Assembly (NCBI RefSeq): GCF_000417875.1
Contig: NW_006920874.1
Span: forward strand, 365,418 to 429,417
Length of the DNA stretch: 64,000 bases
Source of the DNA: Pseudozyma flocculosa PF-1
Taxonomy: Eukaryota; Basidiomycota; Ustilaginomycetes; Ustilaginales; Ustilaginaceae
Direction of reading: 5' to 3'
Shown here: piece after piece, positions 10,177 through 22,200 of the stretch
Layout: the number at the start of each line of letters is the position of its first letter
How positions within the stretch are numbered: the stretch's first letter is position 1
Notes under the pieces: model-generated
Database searches by the model: none
What the model was told of the DNA's origin: nothing
The model's input: only the letters and a program-made list of their open reading frames with translations
Made by a program: the position numbers and the translations under genes

Positions 10177-10691
10177 GCGCTCTGGTCCGCTCCCTGCGGC
10201 TCAAAGTCGTGCCGATGGTCCGCCTCCTTGCCGCTTACGGACAAGCTCGCCCGTCTCCGTGGCCTCGCTACCTGCCGCCTGCAACTGCAGCCACAGGAGC
10301 CGTGAAAGGAGCTTTGGCGCTCGTCAAGCACGGGCCTTAGGTACTTGCCTCGGCGTGGTTGCGACCATGCTGTACCGCACAGTGCCGGTACCTACGGTAC
10401 TTGCCACGCGATGGCTTCGAGTGTTGCCGTTGGCTCGCCATCCTGCCTCATCCACAAGGTCTTCTTACCACGTTTCCTGGCGGTCGATGGAAGCGGCAGG
10501 TCCCGCCCAGCGCCTGCAGTCTCTGCCTCCACAGTCTCACACATGGCCTGTCTCGAGACCGGTGCGGGGAGCTGGATGAATGTGATTGCTTGTTTGGTTG
10601 CTTGCTTTGCTGCCATGTCGGCTCCGTCTGGTCCACCCTCTCGCCTGCGTGCGTAGTCGCTCCGTCTATACGTGCCTAGGTGTCGGCTTCT

Positions 10692-12052
10692 TCACATGTC
10701 GATGTCGCCCGCCTCGTGGTCTCCGCCACGGTGCGCCTCGTCGCCATCGGGCTCAGTGTTGGAGGCGTCTGGCGCACGCGCCGTCCTTCGTCGCTTGGCC
10801 CGGCCACCTCCTCGAGAGTGCGCATGCCTGCCGCCATTGGAAACGGCACCGCTCGCCGCTGCGGATGGGGCCGATGCGCCACCCTCCTGCTCGCTGTCGT
10901 CGTCGACCCAGTCGTCGTCGCTGTCGGTCGCCATGTCGTGCTCGCCCGAGGTCGAGGCATGCGCCGTCGTTCCCGCCCTCAGACCGCCGGCCAGCCGCAA
11001 CCTGCCGGACCGTCCGCGACGGACGCTTGACACGGCCGTCCCGTGCGATCCGCCCCGCTTGGTGCTGGTCGACCCTGGAGCTGCACCGCCGCCTTGCCTC
11101 CGCCCAGCGTTGAGCTTGGCCGCGGTGGCCGCTGCTGCCGCAGCCGCCATCCCGTTGTGCGAGAAGTCAACGCTGCGCACGCCGACCGACTGAGGCAGCT
11201 TGAAATCGAAGCTGCCGGACCGCAGCGACGGCGGCAGCAGGCCCGGCAAAGGTCCTTCGACATGACCGATGGAACCGGGCACAGCGTGGCTGGGTCCGAA
11301 AGCCGACGAGGACGAGGCCGCCGCGAGGCCGGATGCTGTCCTACGGCCTCCGATACGACGCCGATGGGCGCTGTTCAGATCGGCAGCAGCGCTCGAACGT
11401 CCTGTCGTATCGTTGCCATCGCCATCGTTGAGGTGGGAAACGATGCCGCCGGTGCTGCTCTCGCCGCGCGTGCGCTTCGTACCTGCCGAGCCGCCGCCGC
11501 CGCCAAGGTTGGAAGGGGTGGGTGGATTCGTGGAAGGAGCGCTCAACACCGTTGCAGAAGAGCTTGCTTCGGCTGACCGACCACCTGGAAACGTGTTTCC
11601 GCTCGAGGCAGGGCGTACCGACGTCCGTGCGCTGGCGGCAGGGGCAGCTTCGCTATCGGTGGGAGCAGTCGCCGGCGGGATCGGTGTGCCGAACCCCGAA
11701 CGAGGTGCCGGAGAGTTTGATGAGCTGGCGGGATGGGAGCCGAACCTGACGGAAGAAGCGGGCGGTGATGGAAGCGCTGCCGTGTTGCCCAAGGGCGAAG
11801 GGGCGCCGGAGTGCTGCTGGCCATGCCTCTGGCCGGAGATGGGATCGGCGCCCTCGAACCTAGCTGGTCTGCTGCTTTGACGCTGCTGCTGTGTCTGCGT
11901 TGCCGCAGGGGACGGTCTCGATGGCATGGAAGCGCCTGCGTCGTCGTCGTCGTCCTGGGTGCTCATGGCCTCGATCCTCCTCTGCAGGTAGCCTGCCAGC
12001 CATCGTAGTCGTTGGATGCCCTGTTCAGGCGAGAGGCTGTCGAGCGCCTCGG

Positions 12053-12083
<31 letters not shown>

Positions 12084-12407
12084 AGGGCCTTCGGGATCCT
12101 CGGCGGCTGCGGGTGGCCTCTGGACGAGCTCGAGGATGTGGCTGAGCGCATGTCGGTAGCCGGCTTCGTAGGAAGATGTGTTGGACGAGAGCGAGGAGCG
12201 GTAGAGGGTGGTGAGCTGGAGTGCGGCGGCCTTGAACTGCTTGGTCAGCTCCTGCTCGTGGTCGTCGAGGTGGCGCTGGCGCCGCTTGCGCTCGAGCGAG
12301 GCAATGTCGGGCGAGCCGCTGCCGCGCGCAGCATCGGAGCCATCGGGTCTGTTTGAAGAGTAGTCTGCGTCGTCGAGGCTGTTTCGCAGGTTGGAGAGCG
12401 AGTCCAT
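10692..12407 (-). CDS. Low-complexity protein with possible HAPSTR1/YJR056C-like helical segment
   Basis: A single open frame of 571 aa starts at MDSLSNLRNSLDDADYSSN. The only segment that looks ordered is about aa 38-95: a basic stretch (ERKRRQRHLDDHEQ) followed by QFKAAALQLTTLYRSSLSS and 'YEAGYRHALSHILELV'. This resembles the 'QNAATAVTNLYKESVD...G' helix of HAPSTR1 (C16orf72) and its fungal relatives, a stress-response protein family. I make this match from memory and hold it loosely. The rest is Ser/Gly/Pro/Ala-rich, with a polyglutamine run at about aa 109-118 encoded by a pure CAG tract, basic patches (KRTRGESS, RRGRSGR) and an acidic stretch 'SDDDWVDDDSEQEGG' near the C-terminus, followed by [13 protein letters not shown], a possible nuclear localisation signal. 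It is transcribed divergently from CAND1. Function unassigned. Confidence 0.7.
12054..12083 (-). repeat. (CAG)10 microsatellite coding polyglutamine
   Basis: Ten perfect CTG units on the + strand are read as CAG on the minus strand inside the preceding gene. The length is likely to vary between strains. Confidence 0.9.
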
Positions 12408-13610
12408 GTCAACGAATCGGGACGCGGGAGGATGGAGCGTGGCAGGCCGCAGTCGGGCGAGCGTGATGAGGCGAGTGCGTCGATGGATAGTGCGCAGACG
12501 TCGCGAGAAGAGAGGGTACGGATCGCAAAGTCTGCTGACTGAAGAGCGAACTGAAGTGAAGCCCGGCGTAGTACAGACTGGGTTGGACGCCGCGGGAGTT
12601 GGGTAACAGCCGTGGTTGAGGATTCGTCTAGCTGTTCGTCAATGGCGCGATGGAGAGGAACGGAGGGTATGCGATGTCGATGGTGCTGAGCTGGCGCCGC
12701 TCCACTGTCGATGGGCGGGATAGACGACTACGGCGAGCGGTGAGGATGAGATGACAGGGCGGTGGCGATGGTGGTGGGCGATGAAGGAGATGGAAGTGGG
12801 GCGAGGATGGCCCTGTGAGGTGGTGGAGGGAGCTCAAGGCCCGCCACGGCCAGGCCAACAAACAGAAAGCAGCAAGGTTAGGCGCCCACCCTGTGGCCCG
12901 GGCCAGCCAGGCTAGGAGGGACCAGGCCCCGCAGCCAACCAACCCAACCGCCGGCGTGCGCTCGCTGGCTCTGGCCCACCGGCCAGCCCCACACGGGCGA
13001 TGAAAAAAAGTCGACTGGGAAATCGAAGCGAAAACCTGCAGCAGGGGGGTCATGGATCGGGGGGGTCGGGCGTCAGATCGGCCCGCAAACAGCCAGATCA
13101 GAAGGTGGGGCGAGGGGCGACCCGCGAGCCACGCATGGACCAACACCGTACCGTACCCAACACGCCCGCTCGCCTCGCCAGTGGTCGGGCCTTCCGCATC
13201 CCGACAAAAGGACGCCAGCCACAGCCAGAGTGGAGCCAGATTGACGATAGCGTCACGCCCGCGCGGCCTACTACTAGCCTGGCCTGGCCTGCCCATAGAT
13301 TGATTCGCTTCGCCGTCGCCGTTCTCTTGCCCTCTGCCCTCTGCCCTCTGCACCACCACCACCACCACCAACACCACCCAGCATCGTCGCTGCGTGGCCC
13401 CTCTTTACCCTACCGGCGTCACGCTCGTTGACGACTGACCTCCGCCCTCCTTCCCACCACCACATCCTCTTGCTGCGAGTGCACCCTCCTTGACCCTCAA
13501 CCGCTTTGGCCCACACCGTCCCTCCACCGCTCTGGCCCACACCGTTCCTCCACCGCAGCGACACAGCGACACAGCACCTCACGCACCCCTCTGGCGGGAC
13601 CGCTGCCAAC
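12408..13610. other. Divergent promoter region
   Basis: This 1.2 kb separates the minus-strand low-complexity gene from CAND1. It has no recognisable gene. A CAC trinucleotide run lies at about 13350-13372 and pyrimidine-rich leader sequence precedes the CAND1 ATG. Confidence 0.6.
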
Positions 13611-16600
13611 ATGGCCTCCTTCAGGACAGGCCAGGGCGTGTCGGCCCTCTTGGAAAAGATGAAGTCCCAGGACGCCGACTTCCGCTACATGGCCCTCAAC
13701 GACCTCATGTCCGAGCTCAACAAGGACTCGTTTCTCCAGCTGGACGACGCAACCGAGGCGGCCACCGTCAGCCAGGTCCTCGACCTTATGAAGGACAAGA
13801 ACGGGGAGGTCAAAAACATGGCCGTAAAGACGTGAGCACCGCTGCCGTTGCAATGTCGCACCCGCCCACCAGGGGCGATCACGTTTGTCCAGCTTGCCGC
13901 TGCATACACCACCACTGATCGCATCGTCGTCATTCCTGCGCTCCCCGCGCCGCCGTCCGCAGCCTCGGCACACTGGTCCGCAAGATCCGAGAGAGGCAGA
14001 TGCAGTCGATCCTCGACAAGCTCGTCGAATACGTCTCCTCCAAGGACGAGGAGCTGCGTGACATTGCCGCCCTCGGACTCAAGACTGTCACCGCCGAGAT
14101 TCCCGCAAAGTCTAGCTTCGCCAACACCGCCGCCCTCAAGCTCGCCCCCAAGCTCGTGACGCAGATTGGCGATGCTGGCTCTTCGCAGGAGCTCCTCATC
14201 GACTCGCTCGACATCCTCGCCGAGGTCCTCTCGCGCTTCTCGTCGACCGTGGCCCAGAACGTCGGACTTCAGAAGTCTGCCCTGGCCGCGCTGACCCAGT
14301 CCATGGGCCACAGCCGGCCCGCCGTCCGCAAGCGCTCGCTGACGGCGCTCGGCGCGCTGGGATCCTGCTCCACCTCCGAGGTCTTCACCCGGCTCTCGAT
14401 GCACACCTCGTCCGAACTCGGCTCAGACGACCTCGACAAGCGCAGGACGGCCGTCCAGCTGATCGGCGTCCTGGCCCGCACCAGCCCCAGCAGGCTCGGA
14501 CGCCGCCTCCCCGAGTTCATGCCCCAGGTGCTGGCGACGGCCGACGAGGATGACGACGAGCTGCGCGAGGTTTGCATGCAGACGGTCGAGGCCATCCTCC
14601 TCCGCTGCCCGGCAGAGGTGACGCCCTTTGTCAACCAGGCGATTCAGGCGAGCCTGCTGCTCATCAAGCACGATCCCAACTACGCCGGCGACGCCGAGGG
14701 CGATTCGGACGAGGAGATGTTTGACGCCGACCAGGACGACGACGGCGACGACGACGACGATGATCTGATCGACGAGGACTACTCGGACGACGAAGACCTC
14801 TCGTGGAAGGTGCGCAGGGCCTCGGCCAAGGTGCTCAATGCCGCCATCACCAGCCGACCCGAGATGCTGGCGCAGAACACGTCGAGCGTGGCGCCAGTGC
14901 TGGTGCAGCGCTTCTCGGAGCGCGAGGAGAGCGTGCGGCTTGAGGTGCTCGACACCTTCCTGGCACTGCTGAGGCACCTGCAGCTGTTCGACGGCCGACC
15001 GCAGGCGACCGAGGTGATGATGGGCCAGTCGCCGGGTGCCCTCAAGCGAAAGCGGTCCGATATGGAGACCGACGACAGCGACTCTTCGCCGCGCGGACAG
15101 CTGCGCGCACTCGTGCCGGCCATCGCCAAGGCCCTCTCGAGGGAAGCCGTGTCCAAGTCGCTGCCGACGCGCCACAAGGCGTTCACCGTGCTGCGCGAGC
15201 TCGTCGGCGTGCTCGACGGCGGACTCGATGCGTACGTCCCGCTGCTGGTCGGCCAGATGGAGAAGGCGCTCCGAGGTGCCGAGTCCACCAGCGGTCCGGG
15301 CGCCAACCTCAAGGCCGAGATCCTCGCTTTCCTCCGTGTCCTCTTCCAGACGCATCCGCCCAAGTCGTTCGAGGGCCAGCTGCCGACGGTGGTCCCGGTT
15401 CTCGCCGCCGCCATTGAGGACAAGCTGCACCGCAACTGCATCGAGGGCTTCCGCGCCTCGTCGCAGCTGGTGGCCGTGCTGCAGCCGCTGTCCGGCGGCG
15501 CGTCGAGGGGCCAGGGCTACGCGCCCCACATCCTGCCGCTGTACAGGGCCACGCTCGCCCGGCTCAACCGGATCGACTCGGACCAGGAGATCAAGGAGCG
15601 CGGCGTCGCGTGCCTCGGCACGCTGCTCGCCCACGCCGGCGACAGCCTGGAGCGCGAGCAGCCCGAGAGCTTCGAGTTCCTCGTGTCGCGCCTGCGCAAC
15701 GAGGTGACGCGCCTGGCCACCGTCAAGGTCGTGGCCCAGATCGTGTCGTCGCCGCACTGCCAGGGCCCCGTCTTTGACTCGTTCGTCCACGAGTGCATCT
15801 CCGAAGTGGCGGCGCTGCTGCGCAAGAGCAACCGTCAGCTGAAGCTGGCCACCTTCGACTGCCTCGCGGCGCTGCTGGCCCGATACGGCTCCAAGCTGGG
15901 CAAGGAGTCGTCCGACGCCATCCTGGCCGAGATCCAGCCGCTGCTGGTGCAGGACGAGGTCGACATGAACCTCCTGCCCCTCATCTTCCGCGTCGTCGGC
16001 CTGCTGCTCAAGGGCGACCCGTCGTCGCGCGCCAGCGTGCAGGAGTCGACGCTGCGCGAGATCTACCACATTGTCCGCTCGCCGCTCGCCCAGGGACCGG
16101 CGCTCGAGTCGCTCCTCGACTTCCTCAAGGTCTACGTCGAGGGCGACCCGTCGGCCGCCGACCAGACGATTGCCGACCTGCTCGCCTCTCTCGACAAGGC
16201 CAAGCAGTCGACGTCGGGCACGCACGCCTACCTCACCATCGCGCGCTGCATTGGCGCCGTGGCGGCCGTCTCGCCCGACACGTCTGCGGGCGTCATTGAG
16301 CGGGCTGCGAGCACGCTCGAGTCGTCCAAGTCCAAGGACTCGGACCTCTACTTTGGCCTGCTGCTGCTGGGCGAGCTGGGCCGCTTCAACGACTTCGCGC
16401 CGCGCAAGGACCTCTTCAACCGCGTCCTGAGCTTCTACTCTGCCGAGTCCGAGGAGGTCAAGATTGCGTCCGCCTTTGCTGTGGGCAACATCGCCATCGG
16501 CAACCTGTCGGCCTTCCTCCCGGTGATCCAGGAGCTGGTCCTGTCCGAGGACTCGCTGCGCTTCCTCTCGCTGCACGCGCTCAAGGAGCTCATCACGCAC

Positions 16601-17575
16601 GGCTCGCCGAGGCAGCTGATTGTCGTGGCCGACACGGTGTGGGTGCCGCTCTTCGAGGCGTGCCAGACAAACGAGGAGGGGACGCGCAACATTGGCGCCG
16701 AGTGCCTGGCGCGCCTGACGCTGACGGATCCGACCAAGTACCTGGCGCAGCTGCAGGAGCGCCTGCGCTCGCCCTCGGCGTCGACGCGCGCGGCCGTCAT
16801 TGCGGCGGTGCGCTTCACGCTGACCGAGTCGTCGGCGTCGTACGACGAGCTACTGGCGCCGGTGCTGGTCGAGTTCCTGACGCTGCTGCGCGATCCGGAG
16901 CTCGACGTGCGCCGGCACGCCATGTTTGCGCTCAACTCGGCGGCGCACAACAAGCCCTACCTGATCCGCGAGCACCTGGGCACGCTGCTGCCGCTGCTCT
17001 ACGGCGAGACGCACGTGCGCGAGGAGCTGCTGCGCAAGGTGTCCATGGGTCCCTTTACCGTGACGACCGACGACGGCCTCGACCTGCGCAAGAACGCGTA
17101 TGAGACCATGTACCAGTTGCTCGACACGTGCCTGTCGCGGATCCGGCTGCCCGAGTTCCTGGACCGCGTCATTGCCGGCCTGTCGGACGACGACGGGATC
17201 AAGGTGCTGTGCTACCTGACGCTGATCCGGGTATCGGAGCTGGCGCCGCTGCAGCTGTGCCAGCGCCTCGACGACCTGTCGGACCCCGTGTCGGCAACGC
17301 TCAAGACCAAGCTCAAGGAAAACTCGACCAAGCAGGAGATTGAAAAGGCGGGCGAGCTGCAGCGCTTCGTCTTCCGCGCCCTCGTCGCGCTGAGCAAAAT
17401 GGGCGGCGCCGGCGGCAGCGCCAAGTTTGCCGCCCTGATCCGAGAGGCGAGGGCGAGCCCGCAGGCGGCGCTGTTCAAGGAGATGGAGATGGACGCCGGA
17501 GGCGGTGGAGGTGGCGCAGTTCTGGGCGCTTTCCGCAACGGAGCGAGCAGCGGTTCCGCTACGCCGCCAGTCTGA
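13611..17575 (+). CDS. CAND1: Cullin-associated NEDD8-dissociated protein (Cand1/TIP120)
   Basis: This is a predicted substrate-receptor exchange factor for SCF and other cullin-RING ubiquitin ligases. It is a HEAT-repeat solenoid that wraps un-neddylated cullin-Rbx1. Exon 1 is 13611-13831, the intron 13832-13962 (GTGAGC...CAG), exon 2 13963-17575; the product is 1277 aa. The splice rebuilds the conserved '[19 protein letters not shown]' followed by '[17 protein letters not shown]', the N-terminal HEAT signature of the family. An Asp-rich loop (about aa 322-348, ending in [20 protein letters not shown]) is the acidic insertion typical of Cand1. The C-terminal TIP120 region is seen in [20 protein letters not shown], '[19 protein letters not shown]' and '[20 protein letters not shown]'. 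The length agrees with human CAND1 (1230 aa). A Gly-rich tail follows. Convergent with the next gene, with only 191 bp between the stops. Confidence 0.96.
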
Positions 17576-17766
17576 GATGGGGCAGGCACGGGCACGGGCA
17601 CGGGCACGGGGGCAGCACCATGTCGGCCAACGGGTCTTCGCAGCTGGATACCTCGGCAGATGCGACACGAGATAATGACAGTCCGATTCACGATCACAAG
17701 CAGTATGTACGACGACGACGACGCTCGGGACTGTGGTGAGCGAGCCGAGCCGGGCCGGGCCGGGAT

Positions 17767-18793
17767 TCAGCCCTCAAAGTCGGACCTGCCGCGCTCGATG
17801 GCCTGCTTGACGGCGGTGGCGACGTCGTTGTTGCCCGAGAGGAGGTCGAGCATGAGCGAATCGCCCTGGCCCCTGGGCAGCTCGGCGAGCTCGAGCAGCA
17901 CGGCGGCGACGTCGTCGCGAGGGATCTGCGGAGTGGGGCCAAGTAGGAGGAGGAGAAGGAGAGGGGAGGGCAGACGGGAGGTTGAGCTCGGTGCAAGGCA
18001 AGACAAGAAAAGGGAGCGGGTGACAGACGGAAGCCCACTACTGACCTTGTTGACGAGAGTCTGGTGCTGTGCGAGGGCGACCTTGCCGGTACCCGGGTCG
18101 TCGGAGAGTCCACCGGGACGGAGCACGGTCCAGGGGAATCCGGTGCGGCGGGAGAGGTCCTTGTCTGCCTCGTACTTTGCGTCCATATAGGGCCCGATGA
18201 CGCTCCTCATTCGATTTGAGATGGCGATGTCTTCGTCCGAGTACCAGGCGGGGGGCGGTTTGTTCTTGTCGCGCACGTCGACGGCCGAGACGAGGAGGAA
18301 GCGACGGAAGCGCGGGTTGGCGTTGGCGATGCCGGACTGCTGGATGGCGTCAAACGTCTTTACGGCGCCGTGGTGGTCTACGGCCGTCGTCCTGTCCGCG
18401 CCGCCTTTGCCGCCGGCACCTGCGGCAAAGAGGATGATGTCCGGCTGGTGGGTTTGGAAGAGGTGGGCGAGGTCGTCGACCGAGGCGCTCTCGAGCGAGG
18501 CGACGACGGGCTGTACCGCATCGGCCGTTGTGCCCGCGGGCAGGTCCGAGGCGTGCTCCGGCTGGCGGATCATGCTGATGATCCTGTGACCGCGCGCTGC
18601 TGCTTGGCGGGTAAAGGAGAGCGCCACCTTGCCGTCTAGCGTGTGGTCGACAGCCGGGGGAGGAGGATAGGTGGGGCGTGGACGGTGGTCAGTGGGTGCC
18701 GTGTGCGGCGAGCAGCAGACGGGTTGGCAGGGTTGAGATGGAACGGGATTGATGCGACTTACGGCCTCCGATGACAAAGATGGAGAGAGACAT
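17767..18793 (-). CDS. Atypical short-chain dehydrogenase / NmrA-like NAD(P)-binding protein
   Basis: A 259-aa protein in three exons: 18793-18763, 18635-18046 and 17925-17767. Exon 1 codes only MSLSIFVIGG plus one base; joining exon 2 makes VIGGHGKVALSFTRQAAARG, the N-terminal Rossmann nucleotide-binding loop (GGxGxVA). Later motifs are 'DIILFAAGAGGKGGADRT' (about aa 75-95), FRRFLLVSAVDVRD, a YMDAKYEAD segment with the usual Y..AK pair, and FPWTVLRPGGLSDDPGTGKV. The order matches the small fungal family of yeast YMR090W-like proteins, whose substrate is unknown. Donors are GTAAGT and GTCAGT. It shares a 410-bp divergent promoter with the fusion gene to its right. Confidence 0.85.
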
Positions 18794-19203
18794 GGTGTCG
18801 GGTTGGTGATGTTGGTGGTGGTGGTCGAAGCACAGGATGCGGGCAAGAGAGGACGACCACCCCAACCAAGCCGCGATGCCTCCACATGGCCGCCCTTGGC
18901 TGGCTGGCCTGGCAGCGCAGCCGCTGTGGACGGCGGGGTCGTGCACCGGCCACCACGGCCTGCCCCTGCCCCTGGGCCTGGGCCTGTGTGCATGCCTGTG
19001 CCTGTGGGCCCTTGGCTTTGGCTTGCCTGCCTGGCCAAACCTTTGGCTTCCTTCTTGCGCAGGGCGGGCGGGGCAGCATCACCTGCACGCCCAGCGCACA
19101 GGCCGGCCTTATTTTCCCTTTCTTCGCCACCACCACCACCACCACCACCTCCATCTCCGACCCCGTTGGATCCGCTCAGCGCACCAATCCCCACGGCGCC
19201 ATC
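18794..19203. other. Divergent promoter region
   Basis: This 410-bp space separates two divergent starts. It is pyrimidine-rich toward the right, with a CAC microsatellite at about 19127-19148, and has CCTGG/GGCTGG words near 18895-19060. An open frame runs through it in phase with the right-hand gene, but its residues are low in complexity and overlap the promoter of the left-hand gene. Confidence 0.6.
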
Positions 19204-22200
19204 ATGAGCTCATCCTCGGGCACTGCTCCGCCTCACTCATCACAGCCCACCACCAGCGCAACACAGGACAGGAGGACTACGGCCCCATCGCTGTCACCTT
19301 CGGCCACGGACAAGGCACGCATTCCATCAACCTCAAGGCCAAGATCCAGCCTCGCTCCCACAGCATCGCACTCATCATCGCCTCGCACTAGAAAGGTCTC
19401 CACATCCTCTGCTCACGCAAAATCCGCCAGCTCCCCAGCCTCGCAACCCGCTCCCAATGGCACCCGGCCCACCGCTCCCAGACCCTCGGCCACCGCTGCC
19501 CCCGCTGCCATCCCTGCCAACCGCACCCCTACCAAGGCCACCAAGCGCGACGCAGCAGCAGCACCAACACCACCACCACCAGATGCCGAGCGCCAACTCG
19601 ACCTCGACGCCACCCAGCGCGTCGGCTTCGAGCCCCGTGGCCCGCAGGACCCCGCCTCGGCACAAAAGGACGCCATCGTCTGGCTCGACATCGACAACAC
19701 CCTCTACAAGCGCAGCACCCGCATCGCACAGCTCATGGGCGAGCGCATCCGCGCCTACTTTACCGGCATGGGCTTCGGCACCGAAGAGGCCCGCATGCTC
19801 CACGAGCAGTACTACAAGACCTACGGCCTAGCCATCCGCGGCCTCGTAAAGCACCACGAAATCGACCCGCTCGACTACGACAAAAAGTGCGACGCCAGCC
19901 TGCCCCTCGAAGACATCCTCCGCCCCGACCCGGACATCATCCGCCTCCTCTCGGACCTCGACCGGACAAAGGTGCGCGTCTTTGCCCTCACAAACGCCTA
20001 CAAGCAGCACGCCGACCGCGTCCTCAGGCTCCTCGACCTCGACGACCAGGTCGAGGGCATCGTCTTCTGCGACTACGCCCTCCCCGACTTTTCCTGCAAG
20101 CCCGAGCTCGACTACTACCACGCCGCCATGAAGCTCGTCGGCGCCGGCCCCGCCACCCGCTGCTACTTTGTCGACGACAGCGCCCTCAACGTCGTCGCCG
20201 CAAAGGAGCTCGGATGGCACTCGTGCGTCTACTTCAAGGAAGACGACGACGACGACCAGGCGGGCAAGGGCGGCAGTGGCGGCAAGGCACGGGAACCGAC
20301 CGACGAGGACCAAAAGGCGGCCAGGGACTTTGACCTGTCCGTCCTCGCCCCAAAGGCGGCCAACGGCGTGGCGCGGCAGGCCTACTTTGACGAGGACGCC
20401 ATCCGGTCGCAGTTCCAAAAACTGCCCTCGCACATGCGCATCCGCCTGCTCAGCATCATCCTCGACGCCTGCCTGCCCGGCGACATTGCCACCATGGCGC
20501 GCACCCTCGAGCGCCACCTGCGCTCGACGCGCGACGTCGTCAGCGGCCTGCCGGACTCGGTCGCCCTCAAGATCTTTGAGAAGCTGCCCGTCCAGGACCT
20601 GCTGCGGTGCCGCCAGGTGTCGAAAAAGTGGCTCTCGCTCGCCGGCACGCCCGACCTATGGCGCAGCCACGCGCTGGCGCTCACCGAGGGCGATCCCGTC
20701 AAGGTGCAGCCGCCCGCCGAGCCAGAGGGCTGGGAGCCGCTGGTCAAGGGCCTCTTCTTCCGCGAGCGCAACTGGGCCAAGGGCATCGCGCAGCGCATCG
20801 ACCTCTTCGAGGGCCACACGGGCTTCGTCACCGCCATGAAGCTAAAGGGGCGCAAGACGCTCGTCACGGGCAGCTACGACGAGACGATCCGGGTGTGGGA
20901 CCTGTCGACGGGCACGACGAAAAAGGTGCTCAAGGCCAAGGCCATTGCCTGCCTCGACTTCCTGCTCGACGAGTCGATCCTCTGCGCCGGCCTCTACGAT
21001 ACAGGCAGGGTCATGGTGTGGGACATGCGGACCGGCGAGGTGCTCCAGACGCTCTCGGGCCACAACCGCGGCATCCGCAACGTGGCGCTCAACAGCGACT
21101 ACCTCGTCAGCGTCGGCCAGGACAAGGCCATAGTGGTGTGGGACTGGCGGGCGGGCAACAAGGTCGTCCGCTTCGGCCAGCAGAGCAACGTCTCGCTCGG
21201 CGTCTCGCTCGTCGACCACGACAAGCTGGTGGCCGTCACCGTCGACGGCGTCATCCGCTGCTTTAGCATCCGGCGCAAGGAGATGATCGGCCAGTTTCAC
21301 CTCACCAAGCTCGGCGAGCCGAGCCTGGCGCTGGGCTCGCGCCTCGGCGACCTCGCCAGCGGCTCGGCGATGCTCGAGTGGTTCGCGGCGCACGGCAACA
21401 CGATGACGGTGGCGTCCAAGAACCTCGTCGTCCACCTCGAGTGGCAGGAGCACGTCGTGCCCGTGTTCGACGAGGAGCCCACGTCGCCCTCGGATGGCGT
21501 GCGCAGGAGCGCATCCTCGCGCATGGGCATCAGCTCGCTCACCTCGGCGCCCTCGTCGACGCCGGTCCACGCCCGCACCCGGCGCGACTCGACCCAGAGC
21601 AACGCCAGCCACTCGAGCCCGGCCGCCGGCGTGCGGTCGCCGCTGGGCGAGCGGCGCGGGGCGCAGACGCCCATCCGCTCGCGAAAGGACTCGACCGCCA
21701 GCAACGCGTCGGCCGCCAGCGCCACCGCGGCCAACGGCTCAGCGCGGAGGTCGGTCAGCGGCGGCGGCGCCAACATTGNNNNNNNNNNNNNNNNNNNNGC
21801 CATCGTCCGAGGCGTCTCCATCTAGCCCGGTCGCCTTCCCTTCCTCCGGCAGCAAGCTGGATGGCATTGCGGCGAGGGGTCCGCTGTCGCCTACGCAGGC
21901 GACACCGGTCAACGGCGACAGTCGGGCAACGAGGATCGCGCCCAACCTGAGTGTCTCGCCGCGCGTCATTTCGATACTCGAGACGCCCGACATGGCGACG
22001 GGCTGCGTCGACCCGTCCAAGCGCCGCATCGTCTGCGCCACGCGCTTCAGCTCGAGGGCGGGGGCGGATCGACGGCTCTACACGAGCAGCCTCGGCTTCG
22101 ACCTGGGCAAGACGTCGTCGCAGCTCCTCGCCTCGAGCAGTGGCGGTGCTGTCGATGGTGAAATGGCGGAGCCGCAAGGAACGACGGCGGCGGCGGAAGC

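Larger units (their letters stand above)
8520..10691. other. Long intergenic space: PHO89 promoter side
   Basis: This 2.2 kb lies between the PHO89 start and the stop of the next minus-strand gene. The open frames here are compositional and match nothing recognisable. It contains two CACGTG hexamers, a GGTACC palindrome cluster at 10163-10410 and CAGGC-type words near 9236. Confidence 0.55.

Noticed and set aside
14423..16600. 725-aa open frame on the minus strand inside CAND1
   Set aside because: Antisense shadow of a confident HEAT-repeat gene; Arg/Leu/Gly-rich product without motifs.
18886..19203. In-frame start at 18886 for the fusion gene
   Set aside because: It would put the N-terminus over the divergent promoter and adds Trp/Cys/His-rich, unconserved residues. 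ATG 19204 is simpler.
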